From Earliella scabrosa (Eukaryota; Basidiomycota; Agaricomycetes; Polyporales; Polyporaceae), in assembly GCA_022605405.1 (NCBI GenBank), contig JABYQQ010000006.1, positions 1,426,001 to 1,490,000 of the forward strand: DNA of 64,000 nt. The letters run 5' to 3'. Below the pieces are notes generated by a model, which saw only the letters and a list, made by a program, of their open reading frames with translations, searched no databases and was not told the origin of the DNA. Both the position numbers and the translations under genes were made by a program. Shown here one piece after another: positions 1 to 10,943 of the stretch; the first letter of the stretch is position 1; every line of letters starts with the position of its first letter.

Positions 1-3000
1 GGAACTTTGGGTGTCCAAGCCCCTCAGTTAAGTACCGCGTGAATCGCCTGACGAACACCTCTTCCTTGATGCGACAGAGGCGAAGACTCGAAGGGTCTGA
101 ATCTTGAGTGCTATCAGTGGCGCGCTTCTTGCCCTTTGGGTCTGATAACTCGGTGTACTTGAACGTGATGAACTCTTTCAAAAAGGCTGCAGCATCGGTG
201 ATGCGACGGTTATACATCGCCACCACCAGGCGAGGAATTTGTGTGCGCTTGATACAGCTAGCCAAAGACTATGTGTGGTGAGGAACAGTACCAGGAGATA
301 AGCACTCGCAGGACTTACTGCAACCAAAGATACACCCTGTGGTTTGTCCTTCGCAGGTACTTTGACATTAAGGCCATCGCGAAATGCGATGAACTCGTCC
401 AAGCCCAACATACCAGAAGGATGTCCAAAGGCGACCTTGCTGAAAGCCTGAGCAAGCCATGCATTGTGCGCATCTGGACCAGTAGCATTGCTTCGCGAAC
501 TGATGACCTCAGCGATCTGGTGAAAATGCTTTGTCAGGTCCATGGAGCCACTGAGAGTATACATACACTTACATTCCTCTCAAGTACAAGTATCACAAAC
601 TGTGCTGCAGGATGAACCATGTTTGAAGGGATGGGGTCATTCCACTGGAGTGAGATCCAAGGCTCAAACTGGGCAGCGAGCTCTGGATCGAGGGCGACAA
701 GAGTCGGAAGATTAGTGAGGGGTATGATAACATCTGCGATGTAGCGAGAGTTGTTGCCAACGATGGAAGGATGGACGTCATCCAGATAGGCAAAGCTGAA
801 ATCTTCATCGGGTCCGAAGAGAGAGAGCAGAGCAGTGGCAATGAGAAATGGTGAGACTGGCAGAGGACCAACACCTAGGCGAGCAATGAACAGTCCACAC
901 AGGGCTCCGAAAGTGCGCCATGAAGCCGTGCGAGACACATTGGTGGTGCTGTTGTCAAGAAAGACTGGATGTTTGTATCCACCTCGCTCATTCCAGAACG
1001 CTGCGTTGGTGGTCATCTGGCGAACTGCCTCAAGAAGCATCGCACGACAAACTCCTGCACCAACCGCCTCCCCACTATGGACAAGAGGAGTCAGTTTATG
1101 GTGTGCGCATACAGACACTGATGGATCTCTTACGCTGATATGTGAGGACTCCAGGCTGCAGCAAAGTCGTACACCTCAAACTCGGTGAACTTTGTAACTC
1201 CAGCCGAGTGTTTCCAATCCTCGCGAGTCCATGAAATTGGATGTTCATGAATATGCAGAAGATAGGCGAGAAGAGCAGCACCCAGTTGCTGAGGTGTCTG
1301 TGCAGCCAGCTCAATGGCCAACTCGGCTCCTCGGCACTCCCAGCGAGAGTCGGAGACTCTCTCACACCATTCCTGGAGCTCAGTGGTACAGGGGAGAGCT
1401 GGATCAGGAAGGACAATGGTGTTTGCAGCCATCGTTGTGGTCGTACTCGTCGGAGTCAGGACCCGAGTGGTCGTACTCGGAGTCGGGACCCGAGTGGTCG
1501 TACTCGGAGTCGGGACCCGAGTGGTCGTACTCGGAGTCAGGACTCCTCGAGTAGTCGTACTCGTCGGAGTGGGAACCCGAGTGGTCGTACTCGGAGTCGG
1601 AACCCAAGTGGTCGTACTCGTCGGAGTTGGGACCCGAGTGGTCGTACTCGGAGTCGGGACTCGAGTGGTCGTCGTCGGAGTCGGGACTCCTCGAGTGGTC
1701 GTACTCGGAGTCGGGACCCGAGTGGTCGTACTCGTCGGAGTGGGGACCCGAGTGGTCGTACTCGGAGTCGGGACCCGAGTGGTTGTCGTCGGAGTTGGGA
1801 CTCCTCGAGTGGTCGTACTCGTCGGAGTCGGGACTCGAGTGGTCGTACTCGGAGTCAGGACTTGAGTCGTCGTACTCGGAGTCAGGACTCGAGTCGTCGT
1901 CGTCGGAGTCGGGACTCCTCGAGTGGTCGTACTCGTCGGAGTCGGGACTCGAGTGGTCGTACTCGGAGTCAGGACTCGAGTGGTCGTACTCGGAGTCAGG
2001 ACTCGAGTCGTCGTACTCGGAGTCAGGACTTGAGTCGTCGTACTCGGAGTCAGGACTCGAGTCGTCGTACTCGGAGTCAGGACCCGAGTCGTCGGGGTGG
2101 TTGTACTCAGAGTTGGGAGCTGAGTGATGGTACTCGGGGTCGGAACTCGAGTCGTGGTGTTCGGGGTTGGAACTCGAGTCGTCGCACTTGGAGTTGAGAC
2201 TCGAGTGGTGTCCAGATTGGCGACCAGCTGGGAAAATGATGGAAACCGAGTTTCATCTGGGTCCGAGTCTGATTCAGGCATCTTTTCAGCATCGATGCCA
2301 GGGGCCGAGACAAGCGACATTGTGTCAAGAGCAGGTGTCAAAGAGGACGAAGCTCCAGGAATGAGTAGTGGAGTGAGAGATGGGTGTCGAACTTGCGAAA
2401 CTGACCCAGTGTGCCGCTTGCGAGCTGGTTGGTCTTCGGGGCTTTGAGGAGAGCGAGGATGTACTCGTGAAGAACCAGGGACACGCGGAGGTGTAGTCTG
2501 CATCGTGACTTCGTCATATCGTCCAGGTTGGCGCTGGCAGAGATCGCATGGGGGACACAGCTCGTCATCGCACGCAACAGTTGCAGGGGGAGTCCATCGT
2601 GCGCGAGTACGGTACTTGATGAATGTGAGAAAGCGGCGGTATGCAGTGCAGTAATGGGCTTTGTCATGACAAGCACAATGACGATCGGGGACGAGATCAG
2701 GAGTGAGAGGAAGGGAGATAGTTTTGGTCTTTGGGCCTATGCACCATGGTGAGCAACGGGCAAATGATGTTGTCCATAGCACATACAAATGATGATGAGA
2801 CATATGTTCTTGTCCGTCGGATGAGTGAACAGCTTTGTGAGGCGTTGAAGTGTGATATCGACACCATTGTAATCGGCCCATTCGAGGTAGAAAGGACCAC
2901 CCGCCTGACTGGGGCGCTTCTTCATCATAACACCCCAGTCAAGCATATCGTAAGTGCGAGGAGCTGCATGCGACATGGACTCGGCTGCTGGTGGCGAGGG

Positions 3001-4399
3001 AAGCACGAGTCCAACATTGCGAAGATGATCAGTAACGAGAGTATCGATGTGGGACCAGATCTGTTCGGTGTGAGAAGCAGTGAAGTCGGTCTCGATAAGA
3101 AGATTGTGGCTGCGAAGGGTAGTGAGAATAGATGCGAGATGGTTGTTGTAGATCTGAACATTGAGCTGGCAAGGGAGGATGGCATGACCAAGCCGTCGGA
3201 CTTCAGGGCCATCCTGTTGTACATATTAGTGTGCGATGTAGTCAGCGAGTGAAAGTGCATACAGCGATTGGAAAAATGGCTATCTGAGCATGGGTGGTGA
3301 CGATCACTGGTCCTGAGGCAGTTACCGATGACGATCCTCGTGTAACCTTGATCGTGTTTGCTCCAGCATGTTGGGGAAGGTTGCGGCGGGCACTTGCGCT
3401 GCGCTGTGCAGTGATGTTTCGTCCCATCGCGAGAGAATTTGCGAGAGCTGTAATCGGAGAGACTTCGTTGAGAGGGACACTCATCGCAGATATTGGACGA
3501 GTATTGTACGACAGACCAGAGGGTGCTGTGAAACCTGAGGGTGCTGTGAAACCGGAGGGAAGAGAGGCAGAGCGAGTATGCATAGGAGGAGGATACATAG
3601 ACATAGTGGGAGAAGGGACTGGCATGTTCGATGGGGGAGACGGCATCATGGGCAAGGAGGTGGGCATAGTAGTAGGGATGTATTGCGAAGCAGCTGACAG
3701 TGAAGGAGGCATAGATTGAGAAGGGAGCATAGATGAAGAACTGGACGAGATGTTAGGAGAGGGAACCCCTGGGGCTGACATCGCCGAGGCAATGAACGAC
3801 GAAGCCGAATACGATCCCACAGGAGAATGCCCAGTTTGAGAAGATGAGAGACGAGGGTCAGACATGGGATTAGCCTGAGGAAGTCTGTTGCAAATATGAG
3901 TCAGGAGTCTTAAGTGAGATAGCCTGAAACTCGCACCCAAGGTGATGTTGAGTCCGATCCTGACCACAGACACATTGTGCTCTTGGAGTGTGGCGATCGT
4001 GAAGATTCAGCTGTAGAAGCTGGCTATAGAGCTGCACAAAATGACAGAAATAGGACAAACATACAGGATGAAAGCCTCCACATAACCCATTCAGCGACGA
4101 CGAACAGCCTGAAAGATAGGCGATCGCAACCTGCTGCTGGGTCGCATCGAGAAGTTGAAGTTCAGGAGTATGCTGGAACCAGGTATGTTCGCACATAGCA
4201 CACTGGGACTGTGGGTGCATAGGAATCTAGTAGCAGTTAACGACTGGTTAGTGACAGCCAATAACCCGACTCCAAAGCAACCGACAGGAGTATATCCAGT
4301 TGCGACTTGGACAATAAAGGCTGTACAAAGACATTGATTCATGATACATTTTGTGCGAGGATACAGAGGAGGAACAGTGGGCGAAGGGGGAGCAGACAT
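1..4399 (-). CDS. HECT-like, transposon-associated Agaricomycete protein (partial, 3' end outside window)
   Basis: Multi-exon gene read right to left; exon joins are approximate. The N-terminus (about 4399-3900) carries Cys/His clusters (CIMNQCLC, CAMCEHTW, CVCGQDRTQHH) typical of a zinc-binding head. A low-complexity Ser/Pro linker (3242-3880) and a long TTTRVPTPS repeat tract (1431-2204) follow. The conserved part is at 1118-1: a segment with AVRQMTTNAAFW, FGALCGLFIARLG and GPLPVSPFL, then FIAFRDGLNV, then VRRFTRYLTEGLGHP reaching the window edge. From memory this order matches a large Agaricomycete family annotated as HECT-like and often found in repeats; the expected C-terminal catalytic-Cys region would lie beyond base 1. 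No neighbour suggests a host role, and palindromic repeats lie just upstream. It could be a domesticated or dead transposon gene. The family call rests on remembered family features only. Confidence 0.5.
1431..2204. repeat. 27-nt minisatellite encoding TTTRVPTPS-type repeats
   Basis: Roughly thirty degenerate copies of a 27-nt unit, with some longer or shorter variants, encode tandem nonapeptides (TTTRVPTPS, TTTRVLTPS, with GVPTPT variants) in the minus-strand HECT-like gene. Every length change I saw keeps the reading frame. Open frames on the other strand here are only shadows of this repeat. Confidence 0.9.
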
Positions 4400-4504
4400 T
4401 GTGTTAGCAGAATCTGTATTCAGAAGGCAGCAGTTAACAAGACGAAGGCAAGGGCAAGGGCAAGAAGACCGATGCGACTCCAAGTCGCCTCACTGCAGCA
4501 ATGC

Positions 4505-4900
4505 AGAGTGCTGACCTAAGGCTCACGATGATTCATTGTGAACCACGATGTGCAGTGTCACGATGAATCATCGTGAAACACCATGTGCCAGGATGTAGAC
4601 ATTCTAAACATAAGGACCACCGAGAACTTGTGCTACAATATCACTAAGAGTCTCACGATGAACCACAAAGATTCACGATGATGCCTTGGACAGCCAGCGA
4701 AGCTTGCAAGCGAGGAGGAAAAGAGGCTTCATGGGCCTTCACGATGATTCATCGTGAATCATCGTGAATCATCGTGAATCATCGTGCCTGGGCGCTCGGC
4801 TATGGTCGTGAACACTCGTGATCATGCAAGTTCATCGGTGAACCTGCATGATCCCGAGTGTTCCCGAGTGTTCACCGATGATCCCGAGTGTTCATCCATG
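4505..4900. repeat. Palindromic TCACGATGATTCA repeat block upstream of the HECT-like gene
   Basis: Contains many copies and inversions of TCACGATGAATCATCGTGA, densest at 4738-4786 where ATCATCGTGA is repeated head to tail. A second motif, CCCGAGTGTTC, recurs at 4852-4892 beside a possible hairpin (GCAAGTTCATCGGTGAACCTGC region, 4826-4847). Such blocks resemble the subterminal repeats of large DNA transposons. No terminal inverted repeat or target duplication could be identified. Confidence 0.7.
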
Positions 4901-4914
4901 AATTCTCGTGAAGG

Positions 4915-5342
4915 CGACGTTTCGGGGATTTTTGTCCAAAGGGGACCATCATACCCAATAGTAGAGCCTCCGTCACGTCCAACTGCCATGCGTGCGGAGA
5001 CTTACCTCCCATCCGCTCTCGGAACTCCTCGGTGACCTTCAAGCGCGTTGCAACCGAGTCGTATCCTCGCGAGACCCGAGCGGCTTCACGGGCGGCGTCC
5101 AGCAGGGCATACGAATGCGCGGTTTCTTGATCATGAGAGCGTAGCCGAGAGAAGGCGGGCGACATGCACGCGCAGCGAGATTGATGAGGAAGGCGGACGG
5201 CGGTGATGTGGTAGCTGGAAGAGGATTGTCCTTCTTTTGCGCGTTCGGGCTGTTCGGATTGTGTTCCGATGGCGGCGAGACCGTCACGCCTGTCACCAAG
5301 GGGTGAGTCACGGGGGTAAAGCCACCAGACGTTCAGGAGCAC
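4915..5342 (-). pseudogene. Truncated RecQ/DEAD-like helicase fragment (pre-motif I)
   Basis: The minus strand encodes a segment with RERMGGKSPHAWQLDVTEALLLG, which reads like the Q-motif region preceding the Walker A loop of Agaricomycete RecQ-like helicases (F-x-WQLDV-x-EALLLG). After LLLG the expected GTGAGKT loop is absent and the frame runs instead into the palindromic repeat block at about 4915. The gene therefore seems cut at this junction, either by insertion or by deletion. The upstream half (5342-5120) has no recognisable motif and may include an intron. Confidence is moderate for the helicase call and lower for the boundaries. Confidence 0.4.
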
Positions 5343-6108
5343 GGAGACTTCCGAATTTTCGTCTCCGATTCATGCTCCGAACGTCTGGTCACGAGACTAG
5401 TATAAGACAGCTCAGGAACACGTACGTGCAAGGTTGAGTCGGAGCGCGCGTCGGAGTTTATTCACGGAAGTCGGTCCGAGGTCACCGTAGCACAGAAGCG
5501 CTTGATCCACGTCAGTACTGTCGATCGGATGACTGACTCCGAGTATGTCTTCGCTGCTACACAAAGCGCAAGGGAGTAATTGTTCGGGTGCAGAAAGGTG
5601 CGAGAACCACGGACCATTGGCAGGAGGCTCACAGCAGATGAGGACAGACAAGGCTGACACTAACTGACACTGTTGCAAAGTTACTTATCCTTCGGACATC
5701 CGAGGGCCTTCAACTTCAAGTTGTTGCTCTCCGAGGTATACTACTTACCATTTGCCAGTGGCAGAGAAGGACCAGAATCAGAAGCTGGTGAGGAACACTT
5801 TGTATCCGGAGTTGCGTACGCACCGTGAATGCCGCGACTTTCGCTCTCCGTGCTTCGCGCGTGACTACGTCACACTTCGAAGCGATATGGCCAGAGTCAG
5901 GGACAACGAGCATGCTGTGGCGTCAGGGATGCCAGCAGCAGGTATCAGTATTGGGAATACGGGATGACCAGTATCCCGGTGTTGGCGTTCGTGAGGATAG
6001 CGAACCGCACGAGCACTCCAATAACGTATGGGAATCGCATCCACAAACGACGCGCTTGTCATTACTTCCACGCCGAGACATGAACGGCACCTTCTCATCC
6101 GCTTCGGC
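5343..6108. other. No recognised gene
   Basis: Short open frames occur on both strands (for example 5412-5678 minus, possibly more of the helicase-like remnant), but none has a recognisable domain. The right half is the upstream region of the first peptide gene; it contains CATGCTGT at 5911 and TGCCAGCA at 5930, a pair also seen upstream of the peptide gene at 40060. Confidence 0.4.
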
Positions 6109-6116
6109 TATATAAG
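6109..6116 (+). promoter_or_regulatory. TATA box (TATATAAG) of peptide gene 1
   Basis: TATATAAG lies 109 bp before the ATG at 6218. All six peptide genes in the window have a similar box at comparable distance. Confidence 0.6.
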
Positions 6117-6217
6117 CCTCGTAGGGGCGACACAATGACTACACCAGTCAGCGACGCCAAAGCCTCTCAGACAGCACTGTACCTCCCTGTGTCAATCCTC
6201 AATCGCTCATCGCAACC

Positions 6218-6500
6218 ATGCGCTTCACTCTCTCCACGCTCGCATTTGTATTTGCAGTCGTCGTCTCGGTGGTAAATGGAGGTACGTACCTTTCACCGTG
6301 TTCTAGTAGCGTCAGTTCCCTCTCAAAACTCATACGCGGTATCCTTAGCCCCAACTCAAGGCGACGGACACGAGTTCTGGGCGAACAATGCCCATCAGTC
6401 GGCTGCACGTGCGTCTAGTTTGCTCTTGCGACTTCCATCGTCTGCTTACACTAAAACGTACACCGCTGTAGCTGAGGAGGAGGAGGGAACCCGTGTCTAA
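6218..6500 (+). CDS. Small secreted peptide precursor 1 (FWANNAHQ motif)
   Basis: Predicted exons 6218-6281, 6349-6408 and 6472-6500 encode 50 residues. Introns are GT-AG, 67 and 63 nt, the second with an ACTAA branch site. Residues 1-21 form a signal peptide (MRF start, hydrophobic LAFVFAVVVSVV core, ending NG|AP). The mature part has HEFWANNAHQ and then an acidic tail (EEEEGTRV). Intron 1 falls in phase 1 right after the signal peptide and the middle exon is a multiple of three, the same design as five other genes here. This copy is the most divergent: ANNA replaces the QSGV/KSGA/RSSA core. Function unknown; a secreted peptide or the precursor of a modified peptide is inferred from the UstYa-like neighbours farther along. 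Confidence 0.6.
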
Positions 6501-7084
6501 GCCAGTTGCGGGACGTATTGGTGACAAGATCACCGCCGTCACTATTCAAGCCATGCTATATCAAGCCGACGATCTGCCTGGTGAATGTAGAGATGCTCAC
6601 TGTACGATGAAAAAACATATTTCTGCAACTGAGCCGATGTGCAGTGACCATGCGCGTAATAGAAGCTTTCGAGATGGCGAACTGCGGGCGTCGTCGCTTA
6701 TCACCTCTTCTTCTATCACAACCACATCTATATGGTACTGTATCACGTAGGGATGCTCAGGGCTCGCGCCTCAACATGGTGTGCTTTGATTGTTTATCAT
6801 GATCATGAATATTCATCACCATAGCATGTACAGCCAATGGACTCTGGAAGTCCCGATTTCTCCATGAGCTCAACCATCTAATTACCATGAGCTCACCAAT
6901 CCATCTATCGTCCAACGGTAGTGCACTGCCAGTGTGTGGTATACATCACTAGCGCCAGTGTTCGTTGCCTCCTCCACCAGACGGGCGGCGGCATCTCCTC
7001 ACGAGATATAAGAATGCCCGTTCGTGCGCTCAAGATTGGAGCCCCACCCACTACACCCACCCGACATATGCGTTTTTCGAAGCG
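6501..7084. other. Intergenic, promoter side of the DUF6533 gene
   Basis: No coding signal seen. A TATAAG sequence at about 7007 lies roughly 80 bp before the ATG at 7085 and could serve that gene. Confidence 0.4.
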
Positions 7085-8875
7085 ATGTCCAGCCCGCCAG
7101 ATCGTGCCGCGATGATAGCTCAGTATGATACCCTGTAAGTCGTCGACCAGATTTCAAGTCAATAGTCGTCGAAAGCGCTGACTCGACGATGATGTAGGTT
7201 CACCCAAGGCTGCACTGGTCTCGCGGCCGCAAGTTCGTCGACATTTCCTTCCATCGAACATCACTGACTAGTGACTGTGTTCAGCATTCTTAATCTATGA
7301 CTTCGCCATCACCTTCGGCGAGGAAATCGACTACTTCTGGAAAGATAGAGTGTCGCCGGGTTCTCGGATCCTATACATCATGAACAAGTATTTATCCCTG
7401 CTGGCCCAAGTGATAATTGCAGCCAGGCTTCTACCCATCTTCACCGAAGTGGTACGTTCTCGTTTCTTTTTTGCGGCACCCCGTAGATCATTGTGAGACA
7501 AATCGTCTGCTAGAGGTGAGTACCATGATTACCATTTCTCCGAAGTATTGAACTGATTTATCACATCACATAATCCCGTAGTTGTACCCGCATCGTGAAG
7601 ACGCAGCTTGCTGTAGACATTCTGCAGTACCTTCCTTGGAGCGGTACGTAGTAACATCTACCAATGTCTCCCCGTCTGCTGAGTGACATCGAAGCATTTG
7701 CCCTGCTTCGTGCGTACGCCCTGAGTGGAAGGCACTGGTTTTGGACAACCTTGGTATTCGCGCTCTCCTTGGTCTCGCTACCCGTGAATTTGGTAAGCCA
7801 ACTTGAAGACCTCTAGTGAACGTGACTGTCAAGCTGACATACTCATGAACCAGGTTAAGTTCTTTGTCTACAATATCTCTGGATACGAAGACCCGATATT
7901 TGGATGTCTAGCCGGTGTTGATGTCCCAGAGGACGAGATCATGAGGTGTGTCGGGTATACTTCATCTTAACCGATCCTACATTGATACCTAGCTGAAGAG
8001 GTATCTATGCATCTACATAGTCATATAGTAACGTCGTCATTGAGTCACTGGCAGGCGTCATCGTCTCTAGGAGTAGTCTGATTGCTGCAGACGTGATCTT
8101 GATTGGACTCACACTGTCAAATTACTTGATTGGACCCACACTGTCCAGCGTTCAGAGCAACATCCTTAGTATCCGCTTTACCAGAAGCCGAAATCTCCGA
8201 GACGTAATAGTGCGTGACGGTACGAGACCTGTCCGTCATATGGTAAGTAAGATACTGACATGTAGACTCACCCTCAGGCAGGCACAATATACTTCCTGTA
8301 AGTCCTCAGCACCATCGCCAGCGCTCTCAATCTCAATACCTTGTGCTGCCCGGCAGGGTGTTGCTAGTATTGAACACCCTTCATCTCGTCTTGACGTTAC
8401 TATCAAAACCGGTCAGTTCAACACGTCGCTCTGGACATGGATGTAGCGCCTCATCAACAATTTAGATCTTTCGCAACGGTGGCGCAGCAAGCAACATCTC
8501 ACTGTTCACCGAACCGTACGTTTGCCACTCATAATCACCGTCCCTCCCTAGGTGCAGCTGATAACTGGAATCGTTCGCCGCAGATGCACCGCAGTCATCG
8601 TGAACAGGTTTCTCCTCCACCTCCAGGAGGCAGCCACCCGCACGTTGCTTGGAGTCGCTACCGACGATCCCCTCCATCTGACGGTAGACTCATCCAACGG
8701 CGCCCCAAGCTTCGTGAGATTCATGAACTCTGTTGCATACAGCGCTTCAGCAGAGGTAGACCTTCCGCATGAAGCCAGTGCGCATCTCACATCCGAAACC
8801 ACCGAGCAGGGAGATGGAGTCAGCGGATCCCTGACGAAGTCAGATAATGCGGGCACAGAATCACCGCCTGTTTGA
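7085..8875 (+). CDS. DUF6533-family seven-transmembrane protein
   Basis: Multi-exon gene beginning ATG at 7085 (MSSPPDRAAMIAQYDTL) and ending TGA at 8873. After two short introns it reads FLIYDFAITFGEEIDYFW and then ILYIMNKYLSLLAQ, the hallmark of the DUF6533 N-terminal region of Agaricomycete polytopic membrane proteins. Later exons encode further hydrophobic helices (FALLRAYALSGRHWFWTTLVFALSLVSLPVNL; SLIAADVILIGLTL; VLLVLNTLHLVLTLL) and the usual cytoplasmic tail start VNRFLLHLQEA. One exon near 7500 is unclear, so minor damage cannot be excluded. DUF6533 proteins are widely expanded and uncharacterised; a receptor-like role is often supposed. It sits between peptide genes 1 and 2, in the same orientation. 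Confidence 0.75.
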
Positions 8876-9468
8876 GGTCTGGATGATACCATGGGCTTGA
8901 TGTATAGATGACTCGAATCCGGTGTCTCAGGGGGGTGTATAATGCTATCGTTAAGGGGATGTCAAGAACGTGCCCACCTATCATGAACCCGCGCCATCGC
9001 GGTCACGGAGGGTCAGGTCGAGCTTCGGTTCAGAGCCTGTAATTCATGTCATAGCATTCGAGGAAGATAGAACATCGAGAACGCCTAACCGAGTCAGTAC
9101 GTAAGTTGTAGCACCTTCCCAGTCCGAGACCAGGTACGCAAACCTTACTATGAAGTATGGACATGACGGGAAGGCAACAAGTCTTCTGACCTCGGAGGTC
9201 GCAAAATTATGTCTTTGGTGACGTCGTTGTCACTATTCCGTGGATAACGCAAATGGTGGTTCTGTTCGCTTCAAATGATCCCGAGGTCGGCCGTTTGGGA
9301 AAGCTATAGAGCAAGCTTGGGCAGAACGTAGATGCATTCCCGTATCCACTGCTGCTCTTAATGGCCTGTGTACACCTGACCCACGTCCACAAGGAGGCTG
9401 CTGGCGTAAGGCAGAAGGACAGTTGACTATTGTCTTGAGATTGCTAGTGCGAGACGCTCTGTATCTCG
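8876..9468. other. Intergenic; nothing recognised
   Basis: No domain, RNA gene or clear repeat seen. It serves as 3' flank of the DUF6533 gene and upstream region of peptide gene 2. Confidence 0.4.
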
Positions 9469-9475
9469 TATAAAG
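9469..9475 (+). promoter_or_regulatory. TATA box (TATAAAG) of peptide gene 2
   Basis: TATAAAG lies 68 bp upstream of the ATG at 9537. Confidence 0.55.
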
Positions 9476-9536
9476 ACCGTGAGGTGGCCCTCGTAGAGTC
9501 ATCCAACTCAGTCTCTGTACCACACATATCAGCTCC

Positions 9537-9834
9537 ATGCACTTCACCCTCTACATCCTCGTGCTTGCTCTCGTCGCGACGTGCTCCGTGGTGAACGGCA
9601 GTATGTACCTAGAGAACCAGACAATGTGAGATATCGCTTTGAAGGACTGTTACTGATATATCGCCTTTTGACCCAGCGCCCAACCCAATGCAAAGTAAGC
9701 AGTTCTGGAGAAGTAGCGCGCACGCGACCATCGCGCCCCCCGGTATGCATTCCGAGTCTATGTCAGCGTGTCCACGCATTCATCACGCATTATACAAAAT
9801 TGCTCTAGACGGCAGGGTCGACAGGCCAGTCTGA
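9537..9834 (+). CDS. Small secreted peptide precursor 2 (FWRSSAHA motif)
   Basis: Predicted exons 9537-9600, 9677-9742 and 9809-9834 give 51 residues. The first exon is exactly 64 nt, as in four of the other family members, and encodes a signal peptide (MHFTLYILVLALVATCSVVNG-type core). The second encodes TPNPMQSKQFWRSSAHATIA; the third encodes a short tail ending DRPV. Both introns are phase 1. The core differs from peptide gene 3 (FWRSSAHE) at one residue, so genes 2 and 3 look like a local duplication. No CaaX box, Cys pattern or KR site is present. Function unknown. Confidence 0.6.
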
Positions 9835-10329
9835 AACTGACATGCCAGAGATCGGAGCACCAACCGTGGGGCTTGTGTCTTGTAGTCCCCTTGGGAGGTG
9901 CCATGCTGTTATCCGTGACTATGAGCAGCTAGCCAATAAGATGTAACGTCCCGAAGACGGAGAATGTCTGAACCTGAATTCAGTCTGAACGGTAGCGGCA
10001 TAAGCGCTACGAGTGAGACGTCTCGAATCTCCGCAGACACCGGGAGTATAGTCACCACGTTCGTTCGCCCCGTTCGCAGGATGCAGATTGACTTGGAGAG
10101 AATGAAGCGCAAGCAGGTCGTTGCCTTATCTGTTCCTTGAATACCCAGGGTACACGTGCTGCGAGAAGATGATATCCACACTCACCGACGTCGACGTAGT
10201 GTTGACAGGGATAAGCGTGTGCCTGCAGGCCGAGGCACGGGTTGGTTCCCAAATTGTGCAACGCTGAAGGTCGTGGGAGTTTAGTGGACCATCCAGTCTT
10301 GTGTTGCAAATATTCGCCTGAAGGGAAGG
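9835..10329. other. Intergenic between peptide genes 2 and 3
   Basis: No gene seen; upstream region of peptide gene 3. Confidence 0.4.
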
Positions 10330-10335
10330 TATAAG
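10330..10335 (+). promoter_or_regulatory. TATA box (TATAAG) of peptide gene 3
   Basis: TATAAG lies 86 bp upstream of the ATG at 10416. Confidence 0.5.
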
Positions 10336-10415
10336 AGGCTTCAGCACCCAAGCGAGGCATACGCAGGGTCCTTCCCCCCCGACCCATATTGGACTTGATC
10401 GCATACCTGATCACG

Positions 10416-10681
10416 ATGCAATTCAGCGTCTCCGTCACAGCCATCATATTTGCCGCAATGGTCTCCGCCGTCGCTGGAGGTGCGTACCAGCCAGGGGTCT
10501 GTGTGTCGTGCATGCTGACGTCCACCCTCCCGCTACAGCCCCCTTACCCAAGGATCATGTGAAGGACCAACCGTTCTGGAGAAGTAGCGCGCACGAGCTA
10601 ATCTCGGGTACGTCGTCGTCACCGGCCGCGATCGTGCTTGCCTGACTGACCGATGTGGTGACCATAGAGCACCAGACGTGA
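10416..10681 (+). CDS. Small secreted peptide precursor 3 (FWRSSAHE motif)
   Basis: Predicted exons 10416-10479, 10539-10607 and 10668-10681 give 48 residues. The signal peptide (MQFSVSVTAIIFAAMV..) ends AG|AP. The middle exon encodes APLPKDHVKDQPFWRSSAHE followed by LIS, and the last exon adds only EHQT. Introns are phase 1, and the second has a CTGAC branch site. The gene is convergent with a 7TM gene whose stop codon lies 263 bp downstream. The Lys-rich stretch before the core could be a protease site but is not a canonical KR. Function unknown. Confidence 0.6.
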
Positions 10682-10943
10682 TGTCCGCAGTTGTACAACG
10701 GGAGCACGCGAGCTGTTGATATTGGCCATGTGTGGGGATAGGACGGATGGATGCGAGGTGTCTTGACTGTGGAAGAGAGAAGTGCCAGTGTACAGTGACT
10801 GCAAAGCGACCTGTATGTCGACAATCCACGTTGCTAACTATGAGACGGATGACCCTTGAGGTTTGAGGTCATCAAACGAGACGAAGTGCGACTGAATTAT
10901 CATAAGATACTCCAAGTGGTCGTACATCTCGCATGTCTGACAG

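Noticed and set aside
1314..2127. Plus-strand repeats such as VVVLGVGTR and YSESGPEWS
   Set aside because: They are antisense shadows of the minus-strand 27-nt minisatellite in the HECT-like gene.
4738..4900. CRISPR-like regular repeats
   Set aside because: The repeats are palindromic, overlapping and without unique spacers, in a eukaryotic genome; better explained as transposon subterminal repeats.
6900..6945. tRNA D-arm-like GTCCAACGGTAG sequence
   Set aside because: No matching acceptor, anticodon and T arms could be found around it.
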